Source: Bacillus fonticola
Lineage (GTDB): Bacteria > Bacillota > Bacilli > Bacillales > JC228
Length of the DNA stretch: 64,000 bases
Reading direction: 5' to 3'
Assembly: GCF_012955605.1 (NCBI RefSeq)
Contig: NZ_CP052135.1
Span: forward strand, 2,554,711 to 2,618,710
The translations under genes were made by a program, and so were the position numbers. The notes under the pieces are model-generated. The model was not told the origin of the DNA and ran no database searches. It was given only the letters and a program-made list of their open reading frames with translations. Shown one piece after another: positions 26,046-34,269 of the stretch (positions are counted from its first letter, which is position 1; each line of letters starts with the position of its first letter).

Positions 26046-27496
26046 TAGGCAACTTTCTCCCAATCAGTTATATCATACTCGAGTGGCCTGTTTTCTCCCC
26101 GTGCTTTTCTCGCAGCAATAAAGAATAGCAGAGTAATAGCTACAGTAAAGAAGGTGGCTCCCACATATGCAATGTTCAGGGAAAGACCTAACCCGATAGG
26201 TGCGTAAAGGATGTATGTGCTTGTTGCCATTGTCATAAAGATTGCCGGAACCATTGCAATCCAGTAGTTCTTCTTTGCAATGAACAGATACATAGCTCCG
26301 ACCCAAAGGGCGATCACTGCCGTAGATTGGTTTGCCCAAGAGAAGTAGCGCCACAATAGCGTGAAGTCTATTCTCGTAAGCGCAAGTGAAACAACAAACA
26401 ATGGCAGTGCAATCCATAAACGACTCGTGACTTTCTTTTGTGAAAAGTTAAAGTAATCAGCTATAATCATACGTGCACTTCGGAAAGCAGTATCTCCTGA
26501 AGTGATGGGTAGAATAATAACACCGAGAATCGCCAAAGTTCCTCCGATGGCACCGAGCATTAATGTAGACGCCTCACTGACAATCAACGCTGGGCCTCCA
26601 TTTGCTAACAAGTCACCTAGTCCATTATATCCGTCAAAAAGACTCATGGCTGCTGCTGCCCAAATCATGGCAATCACGCCTTCTGCAATCATCATACCAT
26701 AAAATATTTTCCGACCTTGCTTTTCACTTTGCGTCGTCCGCGAAATAATTGGTGTCTGGGTCGCATGAAATCCAGAAAGGGCACCGCATGATATGGTCAG
26801 AAATAGAAGCGGAAAGATGGGAGCATTGTCAGGATGGAAGTTCTGCAATGAAATCTCCGGAATAGGAGCTCCTGTAAACACCAACCCCAAACCGACACCG
26901 AGTGCACTGATCAATAATAGGGCACCAAAAATCGGATAGAATCGACCAATAATCTTATCAATCGGTAGCAAAGTAGCTAAAATATAGTAAATAAAAATTG
27001 CGGCTAAAATAAGTCCCATTGCCATCCAGCCGTTCATTAACGAGTAAAGTAACGCAGCGGGTGACGTGACGAAAACGGTACCTACAAGTAGCAGGAGCAA
27101 CACAGCAAATGCGTTGACAACGTGTTTCATGAATTTCCCTAAAAATTTCCCTGCCAATTCAGGTAAATGCGCACCTCTGTTACGAATAGAAATCATTCCA
27201 GTAAGATAGTCGTGAACAGCACCTGCGAAAATACAACCTACTACGATCCAAATAAACGCGACTGGTCCGTAAAGTGCCCCCATAATTGGGCCAAATATCG
27301 GACCTACTCCCGCTATGTTTAATAATTGGATCAGTGAGTTTCTTTTTGTGTTCATTGGTAAATAATCAATATCATCTTTATGCGTATAGGCAGGAGTCGC
27401 ACGCGCTTCCCTCACACCAAACACCTTTTCTACAAACTTACCGTAAGTAAAATACCCTACAATCAACAGCGCAATACTTGCTATAAAAGTATACAT
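26045..27496 (-). CDS. cstA: CstA-family carbon starvation / pyruvate transporter
   Basis: A 483-residue polytopic protein with about 14 membrane segments. It matches the CstA core: LNIAGVGPIFGPIMGALYGP near residue 60, GAVHDYLTGMISIRNRG, SCGALSGFHATQTP and ILPITSGDTAFRSAR. Family members import pyruvate (E. coli BtsT/YjiY) or peptides. The ATG at 27496 follows GGGGAAGGGACT; the frame to 27535 is longer but includes the promoter cre site. The upstream LytS/LytTR pair makes pyruvate the likely substrate. Confidence 0.9.
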   Translation of the reverse strand: MYTFIASIALLIVGYFTYGKFVEKVFGVREARATPAYTHKDDIDYLPMNTKRNSLIQLLNIAGVGPIFGPIMGALYGPVAFIWIVVGCIFAGAVHDYLTGMISIRNRGAHLPELAGKFLGKFMKHVVNAFAVLLLLLVGTVFVTSPAALLYSLMNGWMAMGLILAAIFIYYILATLLPIDKIIGRFYPIFGALLLISALGVGLGLVFTGAPIPEISLQNFHPDNAPIFPLLFLTISCGALSGFHATQTPIISRTTQSEKQGRKIFYGMMIAEGVIAMIWAAAAMSLFDGYNGLGDLLANGGPALIVSEASTLMLGAIGGTLAILGVIILPITSGDTAFRSARMIIADYFNFSQKKVTSRLWIALPLFVVSLALTRIDFTLLWRYFSWANQSTAVIALWVGAMYLFIAKKNYWIAMVPAIFMTMATSTYILYAPIGLGLSLNIAYVGATFFTVAITLLFFIAARKARGENRPLEYDITDWEKVA

Positions 27497-27520
27497 AGTC
27501 CCTTCCCCCTCATACATTAA

Positions 27521-27535
27521 TGAATACGCTTTCAA
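27521..27535 (-). promoter_or_regulatory. CcpA cre site at cstA
   Basis: TTGAAAGCGTATTCA on the minus strand satisfies all fixed positions of the cre consensus WTGNAANCGNWNNCW and covers the expected start of transcription. Glucose repression of cstA is therefore likely. Confidence 0.75.
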
Positions 27536-27537
27536 TT

Positions 27538-27607
27538 AGTATATAAGAGCATTACGAAGATTGGGGCATTTTGTGCGTAAGATGCAATAACCACGGGGTA
27601 ATGTGCA
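27538..27607 (-). promoter_or_regulatory. LytTR-type paired binding site and activator-dependent promoter of cstA
   Basis: Direct repeats TGCACATTAC (27598-27607) and TGCATCTTAC (27577-27586) are separated by 11 bp, the two-turn geometry of LytTR regulators such as E. coli YpdB. Downstream lie a poor -35 (CCCCAA, 27561-27566) and a good -10 TATACT (27538-27543). A weak -35 with an activator site 10 bp upstream fits activation by the adjacent LytTR response regulator. Confidence 0.65.
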
Positions 27608-27717
27608 TTATCAACCTAGTGAGATACATATAAGCGTGAATTCGTTAGTAGGCAAGTGGCTGTTTTGACCACGTACTAATAGTTTCAAAAAGAGGACGTT
27701 CGCAACCTTTAACACGA

Positions 27718-28449
27718 TTATAATTCCAATATCGCTCTTAATGCCTTCACATAATTCCGACTAACGTATAACTTTTCTGTCACACCTTCCATTTCAAGCT
27801 GATAGGCGCCATTAAACCATGGACTGAGACGAGATACACCCTGTAAATTCACAACGTAGCTTTTGTGAATACGGAAAAATGAGTAGGGAATTAACCTACT
27901 CTCCAGTTCCTTCAGTGGCGTCTTCACTTCATACTCTCTTCTTTTTGTCATAATTCTTGACACTTTTTCGTCACGGTACATATATAAAATATCTTTTGGC
28001 TCTATGTAGTGAATCTCTCCTTTACTCTCTATTGCTAATTTGCCAGCATGTTTTGTTTGCTCGATATTGTTAGGTATGTAGAGCGTTCTCTCAATGCGTT
28101 TGATCGTTTCTTGTAATTGTTCTATATCATACGGCTTTACTAAATAATCAATGGCCTCATAACGGAAAGCCTCTGCTGCAAATTGTGGGTAGGCAGTAGC
28201 AAACACGAGTAGAGGAACTCTTTTCAACTTCACAAGTGATTTCGCCACTTCCATTCCATTGAGTTTTGGCATTTCGACATCTAAAAAGACGACATCAGGT
28301 TGGAGCTGTATAGCTTTCATTACCCCTTCCTCACCTGAACCTGCCTCTCCCACTACTTCAACGGAGGAAAACTTGCCTAATAAATATTTCAGCTCATCTC
28401 GACTATATCTTTCATCATCAACGACTAGAACCTTTATCACCTGCTCCAT
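27718..28449 (-). CDS. LytTR-family response regulator
   Basis: A 243-residue regulator: receiver domain 1-120 with the acidic pair VVDDE, phosphorylation site Asp57 in VVFLDVEMP and Lys in DYLVKPY; LytTR DNA-binding domain about 135-243 with KDILYMYRDEKVSRI and FFRIHKSYVVNLQGV. The ATG at 28449 has GGAGGAAGAGCGG in front. It overlaps the kinase gene by 32 nt and is directly upstream of cstA on the same strand, whose promoter carries a matching direct repeat. Resembles BtsR/YpdB-type pyruvate regulators. Confidence 0.9.
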   Translation of the reverse strand: MEQVIKVLVVDDERYSRDELKYLLGKFSSVEVVGEAGSGEEGVMKAIQLQPDVVFLDVEMPKLNGMEVAKSLVKLKRVPLLVFATAYPQFAAEAFRYEAIDYLVKPYDIEQLQETIKRIERTLYIPNNIEQTKHAGKLAIESKGEIHYIEPKDILYMYRDEKVSRIMTKRREYEVKTPLKELESRLIPYSFFRIHKSYVVNLQGVSRLSPWFNGAYQLEMEGVTEKLYVSRNYVKALRAILEL

Positions 28450-30187
28450 CCGCTCTTCCTCCACTCTTTGGGATCTTAAAAGAAACCTCCGTGCCTACTT
28501 TAAGCACACTTTGTAATGTAAGGTTCGATTTTTCACCAAACATCATCGTTAGTCTACGGTTTACATTGTATAAGCCAAGACCGGTTCCGCTCTCTGATAC
28601 AAGGGGGGTGACACCAATTTCTTGTAGGCGTTCTTGGCTCATTCCTTCACCATTATCTATCACCATTACGGTTGTAGTGGCCTCTCCACTATGAATGTGA
28701 ATGTGAATCATACAGTTTTTATCTTTATTTTGAATTCCATGTTTCACCGCATTTTCAACAATAGGTTGCAACGTAAGCGGTGGAACTAGACTCGTCAGCG
28801 CTTCACTTTCAATATCATAAGAAACTGTGAGTTTATCAACAAACCGTGCTTCTTCAATTGCCAAATAAGCTTTTACATGCTTCAATTCCTCGGCAAGCGT
28901 CGTCATTTTCACAGTCGTCCCCATCAAGTTTTGCCTTAAAAAATTTGAGAGTGACACGAGTAAGTCTCTTGCTTTGTTAGGCTCAATACGCACCAACGAC
29001 ACGATCGTGTTTAACGAATTAAACAGAAAATGCGGACTGATTTGAGCTTGAAGCGCCTTTATTTCTGCTTCCTTGGCCAGTTGGTAGGCTCTATCCGCTT
29101 CAGCAATTTCAAGTTGGTTACTGAGTAGAACGCTGAGTCCCGAAATCAACTCGATAATCACATTCGTAATTTCTTTTTCCGATTGGAAATAAAATTTTAA
29201 CGTGCCGATCGTTTGCTCTCTATGTTGCAAAGGTGCGATCACCGCTGCAGAGAGGGGGCAGTCCTTATGTACACAATGTATTGTTGTATCATTTGCCACT
29301 TTCAGCTTTCCTTGCTCAATCACTTCTTTTGTTATTTGCGTTTGGAGAGGACTGTTCACGCGATGGTGATCATCACCCAGGCCTACGTGCGCAATGATTC
29401 GAAACCGATCCGTCATGGCAACTGCACTAGGTTGAATTTCATTGTAGAGTATTTGACACACCGCCTGAGCCGAGTGAGCATTCAGACCGTTCCTTAAATA
29501 GACTAACGTTTGGTCGGCTATCCGCAATGTCTTTTGTGCCTGCAAAGCACCCACCTTTTGTTCCTCATTGATGACATTTTTAATAATCATAAGAAACAGA
29601 GCCGAACCGACACCATTTGCTAGTATCATAGGAACACCAATCAACTCAACTAGAGTGATCGCCTTATCAAGTGGTCTTGCTAAAACTAAAATAATGACCA
29701 TTTGAACTGTTTCCGCAATACCCCCAATCAAAAAAGCATGAGAGAGTTTTACATGCTTATTGCGTTTACGGAAAGAGCCGGAGATGAATCCCGCAACAAT
29801 GGACGCTATTCCGCAAGCAAGTCCCGTAAATCCCCCCAACGAAAAACGATGAATGCCAGCAATAAGCCCTGCCCCAACCCCTACTTTATATCCACCTAAC
29901 AACCCAGCGAGGACAATTCCAATCACGCGAGAATTCGCAATCGCTTCATCTGCTGCCACATCCACGGTCCATCGTTGGAATTGCTCTGTATCCGTACTGA
30001 ACGTCAAGCCTGAATACGTACCGATAATACCGAAAAACCCAAAGAACAAGATGGCCATATATTGCTGCCTACGATTCAAATGATCACTATAGACCATTTC
30101 CCTAAAAAACCGCAACCGCGTCAATACAAAAGCAATCGTCACAATCATTCCTAAACGCTCCAACATCGTAAACAACAATTCAACCAT
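28418..30187 (-). CDS. LytS-family sensor histidine kinase
   Basis: A 589-residue kinase: five to six membrane segments in a 5TMR-LYT domain (1-205), a GAF domain (about 225-360), then a LytS-type kinase with His386 in QISPHFLFNSLN and the ATPase domain with ENAVKHG (N box) and GTGLGLYNV (G box). In E. coli BtsS of this type binds pyruvate and switches on a CstA-family transporter; the same arrangement here implies a pyruvate sensor, though ligand residues cannot be proved by reading. Two cysteines in HCVHKDCPL of the GAF domain might be redox or metal active. Confidence 0.9.
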   Translation of the reverse strand: MVELLFTMLERLGMIVTIAFVLTRLRFFREMVYSDHLNRRQQYMAILFFGFFGIIGTYSGLTFSTDTEQFQRWTVDVAADEAIANSRVIGIVLAGLLGGYKVGVGAGLIAGIHRFSLGGFTGLACGIASIVAGFISGSFRKRNKHVKLSHAFLIGGIAETVQMVIILVLARPLDKAITLVELIGVPMILANGVGSALFLMIIKNVINEEQKVGALQAQKTLRIADQTLVYLRNGLNAHSAQAVCQILYNEIQPSAVAMTDRFRIIAHVGLGDDHHRVNSPLQTQITKEVIEQGKLKVANDTTIHCVHKDCPLSAAVIAPLQHREQTIGTLKFYFQSEKEITNVIIELISGLSVLLSNQLEIAEADRAYQLAKEAEIKALQAQISPHFLFNSLNTIVSLVRIEPNKARDLLVSLSNFLRQNLMGTTVKMTTLAEELKHVKAYLAIEEARFVDKLTVSYDIESEALTSLVPPLTLQPIVENAVKHGIQNKDKNCMIHIHIHSGEATTTVMVIDNGEGMSQERLQEIGVTPLVSESGTGLGLYNVNRRLTMMFGEKSNLTLQSVLKVGTEVSFKIPKSGGRADGAGDKGSSR

Positions 30188-30205
30188 GCAACAAACGCCT
30201 CACTT

Positions 30206-30236
30206 CGGGAACTGGTACGCCCCGGTTTTTGTCGAA
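30206..30236. repeat. Interspersed 31-bp repeat D, copy 1
   Basis: CGGGAACTGGTACGCCCCGG followed by TTTTTGTCGAA. Its inverse complement differs at 2 of 31 positions from 41830-41860 in the pgk-tpiA gap. It sits in the leader of the kinase gene, 19 bp upstream of the start codon. Confidence 0.7.
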
Positions 30237-30340
30237 ATTTGTAGAATGTTTTTTTAAAAATTTCAGATGTATAGCGTGTCGTCAAGTCAGTCATCTTGTT
30301 ACTATCATCTTATCAAATACGTTCCTACTTTCCAGCAAAA

Positions 30341-30370
30341 ATGACCCACTACATCTTACCAGTGGGTCAT
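30341..30370 (-). terminator. Terminator of the pyruvate oxidase gene
   Basis: ATGACCCACT/AGTGGGTCAT, 10-bp arms and 10-nt loop, then TTTTTG on the minus strand. Confidence 0.8.
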
Positions 30371-30398
30371 CTCAACAAAACAACGAATTTAGGCTCAT

Positions 30399-32099
30399 CT
30401 AGATTGGTGGTAAGTCAAGTTTCCCCTCCTGAAATAATTCCTTAAGCATATGTTTCGTATATCCTGCTGCCTGTCCAAAGGTAATCTTCGCAGGTAAAGG
30501 GGCTTCCTGCGCGTCTACAACTACATCGATAATACATGGCTTATCTTGCTGCACTGCTTGTTTTAATGCCGGGACTAAGTCTTCTGCTTTTTCTACTCTG
30601 TACCCAATCCCACCACAAATGTCAGCATAGCGTGCGAAATTTGGATTTTGTAAATCTGTCCCAAACTCAGCATTCCCCATGACCTCTTGTTCAAATTTAA
30701 TCATGGCGATTTTATGGTTATTTAGAACAATCGCAACAAGGGGTAATTTGTACTTAACTGCCGTCACAAAATCGTTCATCGTCATCGTAAAACCACCGTC
30801 ACCACAAACGGCCCAAACTTGTTTTTGAGGAAATGCAATTTTTCCGGCAATAGCCCCAGGTAATCCGCATCCTAATGTTGCCAGCCAGCTTGAAATAATC
30901 ATTTGTTGATGGGTCATACGGAAGTGTCGCGCCATCCACACAGTTACATTTCCGACGTCGACAGAAAGAATGGCATTATCTGTGACAACTTGCTGCAAAG
31001 CCTGCACCACGCGTTGTGGCTTAATAGGTGAAGAGTCGTCTCCTTCTTCTTTATCTAACTTTGTCCACCATTGTTTCATATTTTGTTGACATTGTTCTAA
31101 AAAGGAACGGTCGCTTTTATGTTCAACTTGGTCTGTTAACCACGTTAAAGTATAATGCGCATCTCCAGCTAATCCTACGTCAACTTTACGACGTTTTCCG
31201 ATTTGTGAAGCATCTATGTCGATATGTATCGTCTTCGCATCTTTTGGAAGAAACCCAGTAAACGGAAACGATGTACCGATCATGAGTAAAGTGTCTGCGT
31301 CCTCCATAGCTTCTGTAGCTGGTTTTGTACCAATTAAACCAAGTCCCCCTAAACAATACGGGTGCTCATCGGGAATGACCCCCTTCCCCGGTAATGTGAG
31401 AACAATGGGTGAGGCCATCTGTTCGGCAAATTTCAACAAGGCATCACTCGCTCCTCTAGCGCCCTTTCCTGCCAAAATAACCGGTTTTTTGGCTGCTTCT
31501 AACAGTTCTTTTGCCCGTTGCAGGTCAGTATCCTGTGGAAATACTTTCGATTTTATAAAGGAAGAGTTCGTTTCTCTAGCACCACGTTCCACCTCGTATT
31601 TTGGAATATCGTCTGGGATCGTAAGCACAGCCACACCCTTTTTCGTGTAAGCTTCCCTAATCGCTTGGTTCAACACCGTCGGCAATTGCTCAGCAGACAT
31701 GACACGTTGATTATAGACTGCCACATCATCAAATAATCTTTCCAAATTAACCTCTTGGAAGAAATCTGAACCTGACAAATCCGTTTCTACTTGCCCTGCT
31801 ATCGCAAGAACGGGAACTCCGTCTAACTTGGCGTCATAAAGACCATTCAGCAAATGAATTGCACCAGGACCCGCTATCGCTGTACAAACTCCTAACTTTC
31901 CTGTCAACTTTGCATAGGAAGCTGCAGCGAGTGCGCCGTTCTCTTCATGCCTCACCTGTATAAATTTGATCTTATCTTGTGCTTTTCTCAAAGATTCAAT
32001 AATGGAGTTAATAGAGTCTCCAGGCATTCCATAAATATGATCTACACCCCACTCGACTAACAATTCCACTAATGCGTCTCCTGCATTTTTGCGAAACAT
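30399..32099 (-). CDS. Pyruvate oxidase (TPP enzyme, YdaP/PoxB type)
   Basis: A 566-residue thiamine-diphosphate flavoenzyme: the PYR domain contains the active-site Glu in VRHEENGALAAASYAKLTGK, the central domain binds FAD, and the PP domain has the TPP/Mg motif CGDGGFTMTMNDF ... LNNHK. PoxB-type enzymes decarboxylate pyruvate to acetate and CO2, passing electrons to quinone, or make acetyl phosphate with oxygen. The ATG at 32099 has AAAGGAGG at 10 bases; a TTG at 32105 is too near. It lies beside the pyruvate sensor and transporter genes but has its own terminator and leader. Confidence 0.85.
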   Translation of the reverse strand: MFRKNAGDALVELLVEWGVDHIYGMPGDSINSIIESLRKAQDKIKFIQVRHEENGALAAASYAKLTGKLGVCTAIAGPGAIHLLNGLYDAKLDGVPVLAIAGQVETDLSGSDFFQEVNLERLFDDVAVYNQRVMSAEQLPTVLNQAIREAYTKKGVAVLTIPDDIPKYEVERGARETNSSFIKSKVFPQDTDLQRAKELLEAAKKPVILAGKGARGASDALLKFAEQMASPIVLTLPGKGVIPDEHPYCLGGLGLIGTKPATEAMEDADTLLMIGTSFPFTGFLPKDAKTIHIDIDASQIGKRRKVDVGLAGDAHYTLTWLTDQVEHKSDRSFLEQCQQNMKQWWTKLDKEEGDDSSPIKPQRVVQALQQVVTDNAILSVDVGNVTVWMARHFRMTHQQMIISSWLATLGCGLPGAIAGKIAFPQKQVWAVCGDGGFTMTMNDFVTAVKYKLPLVAIVLNNHKIAMIKFEQEVMGNAEFGTDLQNPNFARYADICGGIGYRVEKAEDLVPALKQAVQQDKPCIIDVVVDAQEAPLPAKITFGQAAGYTKHMLKELFQEGKLDLPPI

Positions 32100-32429
32100 A
32101 TGCAAGCTTCCTCCTTTGGTTTGTTAGATTTCTATTCTCTTTAGTGTTTGTATTTACATTCATTCAATACGCCAGATTTCCATTATTAGAGAGAAGTTAG
32201 CCAGGTCGGATCACTCGGTAGTCAGAGATAATGAAATATATACCCTTATATTAAAAGTGTACTTTCACAGGGAAGGCAATTATAATCATAGTGTGTTATG
32301 CGCATAATGAATACAAACGGGAATATATTCATTTATTTACATGTCCACAATAATAAATTGGCTTGGTTTTTTCTATAATGATTGCTTTCACAGCTAGGTT
32401 GTGTTTCCTGAACAGAATGGGGTGAGGTA

Positions 32430-32627
32430 TTGAAGATTTTTAAAAGGAATGAACTAGTATTGATAAACGGTACCCCTGCACGCTTCTTTGCACAAAACGA
32501 ACAAGAGTACCTCTTCGTTGTACTTGGCCATGATTGGAAAACAGAAAAAGATATGATCGTTATTTCTGCAGAGCAAATTGACAAAATTGCCATTGAGCCC
32601 AAAAAGCAGTTATCACGACTGGAGTAG
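32430..32627 (+). CDS. Small hypothetical protein
   Basis: A 65-residue soluble protein starting at TTG 32430 with GGGGTGAGG directly upstream. It has NELVLINGTPARFFAQNEQEYLFVVLGHDW, mostly beta strands by eye, and a basic C-terminus. No family recognised. It is monocistronic, followed by a hairpin. The 330 bp between it and the pyruvate oxidase gene hold promoter-like A/T-rich sequence but no gene. Confidence 0.55.
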   Translation: MKIFKRNELVLINGTPARFFAQNEQEYLFVVLGHDWKTEKDMIVISAEQIDKIAIEPKKQLSRLE

Positions 32628-32661
32628 GGACCCTTTTCTCACGAGGGTGGCTACTTTTTTT
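32623..32661 (+). terminator. Terminator after the small hypothetical gene
   Basis: AGTAGGGACCC/GGGTGGCTACT with internal mismatches and a run of seven Ts. Confidence 0.6.
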
Positions 32662-32785
32662 AAACACCATTCCCTCCAACAAATTACCCTATCCCAACCC
32701 TCTCTAGATCCAAAATACTCACCCTGATCTGGAGGAGATAATGCTTTTGACGAGGCTACCGCTGTATCTTTTTCACTTCCTTAAG

Positions 32786-32920
32786 TTAAAAAGACGTATT
32801 TAACGCATCAGGTTGTACGACAGTCAACGTCCCCTCTTTCGTCACTTCTAGGTCAACATCATCCTTTTTCGACTGTGAGTAATACAAATAGCTTAATGAG
32901 GCATTGCATACAAAAAGGAC
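32786..32920 (-). pseudogene. C-terminal gene remnant downstream of ssrA
   Basis: An open minus-strand frame of 44 codons ends in TAA at 32786 and has no plausible start, being cut by a stop at 32921. Its composition is protein-like (YYSQSKKDDVDLEV, then TKEGTLTVVQPDALNTSF) rather than random. It probably is the tail of a gene lost by deletion or left by an element that inserted at the tmRNA gene end. I cannot name the parent protein. Confidence 0.4.
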
Positions 32921-32947
32921 CTACCAACAGTATCGGTAAGTCCTTTT
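32913..32947 (-). terminator. Second terminator behind tmRNA
   Basis: AAAAGGACTTACC/GGTAGGTCCTTTT arms (minus strand), 9-nt loop, T run. Confidence 0.75.
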
Positions 32948-32968
32948 AATGTATAAAAATTTAAAAAA

Positions 32969-32990
32969 CCACCAAATATGTATTTGGTGG
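32969..32990 (-). terminator. tmRNA terminator overlapping its CCA end
   Basis: CCACCAAAT/ATTTGGTGG arms on the minus strand followed by TTTTTT; the 5' arm includes the 3' terminal CCA of tmRNA, so processing must open the hairpin. Confidence 0.75.
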
Positions 32991-33346
32991 AGACGGTGGG
33001 AGTCGAACCCACGTCCAGACATATCGTCACTTCAGCTACTACGAGCGTAGTCGGTCTACTTCAGTTTTCGCTACACTAGACGCCGAACGACAGGCGAACT
33101 AGCTCGCTAGCCTGTTAGGTCTCTTCCAGAAGTCTCAGGCGGTGACTTCAGGCGTAGCCCACTTTAGTGAACCCTACTGACACCACATGGGCGATGGTGA
33201 GTAAGGTTTAGGTAGTCTGCTTACGCAGCTACAGCTAAGTTGTTGTTTTCTTTGCCAGTTATAAGTGTTGACGTTGATGACGGGGCCGATCCCCCCGGCT
33301 CGCAACTGTAAGCTCGAACTATCCCTGTCGAATCCGTAACGTCCCC
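32985..33346 (-). ncRNA. ssrA: tmRNA (10Sa RNA)
   Basis: The minus-strand transcript starts GGGGACGTTACGG and ends with the tRNA-like T arm (GGGTTCGACTCCCACC) and CGTCTCCACCA, with the CCA encoded. The tRNA-like half pairs GGGGACG with CGTCTCC. The resume frame after AACTG reads GKENNNLAVAA then TAA, which is the proteolysis tag with the ClpXP-type AA end. It rescues stalled ribosomes together with SmpB, encoded about 340 bp upstream on the same strand. Pseudoknot-rich middle region not analysed in detail. Confidence 0.95.
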
Positions 33347-33381
33347 ATTCTAAAATAAATCATGAGTTAAAAACCTAAACT

Positions 33382-33443
33382 CATGCAGGGAAATTAGTCA
33401 CAAAGCAATTACCTTGTGATCAAGGCGGTGTGAGCAGAGCCCT
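33382..33443. repeat. Interspersed repeat C, copy 2
   Basis: CATGCAGGGAAATTAGTCAC then AAAGCAATTACCTTGTGATC and AAGGCGGTGTGAGCAGAGCC; same order as 4399-4460. It lies between smpB and ssrA; a hairpin CATGAGTT/AACTCATG (33361-33386) abuts it. The remaining part of the 33347-33681 gap shows no gene. Confidence 0.65.
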
Positions 33444-33681
33444 CGGTAAAAATAATCCAATGCAACAAAATATCACCCTGTATTCGGCACGGCGTCGCTC
33501 CGCCCCTTTTCAACAAATGAGTGACTTACAGTATAACTTCGTTGCTTTGAAAGAATCTCGCTCCCACATGTCGTGGTCATAGCGAGGGCAGTTAGTGTGT
33601 ATCGCTTCATCAGCGACAACTTAAGTATAACAAATTTACGCTATTTGGCAACCACTCTCACGCTAACAATTTCTTACAAAA

Positions 33682-34149
33682 TTACCATTGCTGTTTTGAC
33701 TTAAAGGCTTTTTCAATTTCACGTTGTGCATCTTTCTTTTTCAGGTCTTCACGCTTATCAAATTTCTTCTTCCCTTTACCTAAACCAATCAATACTTTGC
33801 AGTAGCCGTTTTTAAAATACATTTTGAGTGGCACAAGGGCCATACCCGTTTCCTTCGTATCACCAATTAACTTATTAATTTGTTTACGGTGAAGAAGAAG
33901 TTTGCGTGTGCGTAATGGATCATGATTATATCTGTTTCCTTGCTCGTAAGTGTTAATGTGCAAATTATGAACAAACACTTCTCCGTTCTCCACACGAGCA
34001 AAAGAGTCTCTCATGTTGACGCGGCTAGCTCGAATCGATTTAATTTCTGTACCACTTAACACGATCCCGGCTTCGTATGTTTCTTCAATGTGATATTCAT
34101 GCCGTGCTTTACGATTTTGTGCAATTAAGTTGCCTTCCCCTTTTGGCAT
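33682..34149 (-). CDS. smpB: SsrA-binding protein
   Basis: A 155-residue SmpB with the full OB-fold pattern: [45 protein letters not shown], and the basic C-terminal tail [20 protein letters not shown] that enters the ribosomal mRNA channel. The ATG at 34149 follows GGAGGAAGTTCGG. It works with the tmRNA encoded downstream. It stands 120 bp behind rnr, whose enzyme takes part in degrading the non-stop mRNA, so the three genes form a ribosome-rescue neighbourhood. Confidence 0.96.
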   Translation of the reverse strand: MPKGEGNLIAQNRKARHEYHIEETYEAGIVLSGTEIKSIRASRVNMRDSFARVENGEVFVHNLHINTYEQGNRYNHDPLRTRKLLLHRKQINKLIGDTKETGMALVPLKMYFKNGYCKVLIGLGKGKKKFDKREDLKKKDAQREIEKAFKSKQQW

Positions 34150-34234
34150 CCGAACTTCCTCCACTTCTCTGTTCCCTTATTATAGTGAACCTCTGGCAGG
34201 AATTCAATGAAACAGAGCGAACAGCGTAGCCAAT

Positions 34235-34262
34235 CCCCCTTTGACTCTGTTAGCAAAGGGGG
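34235..34262 (-). terminator. Hairpin between rnr and smpB
   Basis: CCCCCTTTG/CAAAGGGGG with a 10-nt loop but no T tract; may be a processing or attenuation structure more than a terminator. Confidence 0.4.
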
Positions 34263-34269
34263 AAGTAGT

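Noticed and set aside
25879-26121. 80-codon plus frame between panE and cstA
   Set aside because: Antisense to the 48-codon membrane gene and the cstA end; no ribosome site.
32100-32429. Sigma-B promoter before pyruvate oxidase
   Set aside because: A GGGTAT is present but no GTTTAA-like -35 at the right distance.
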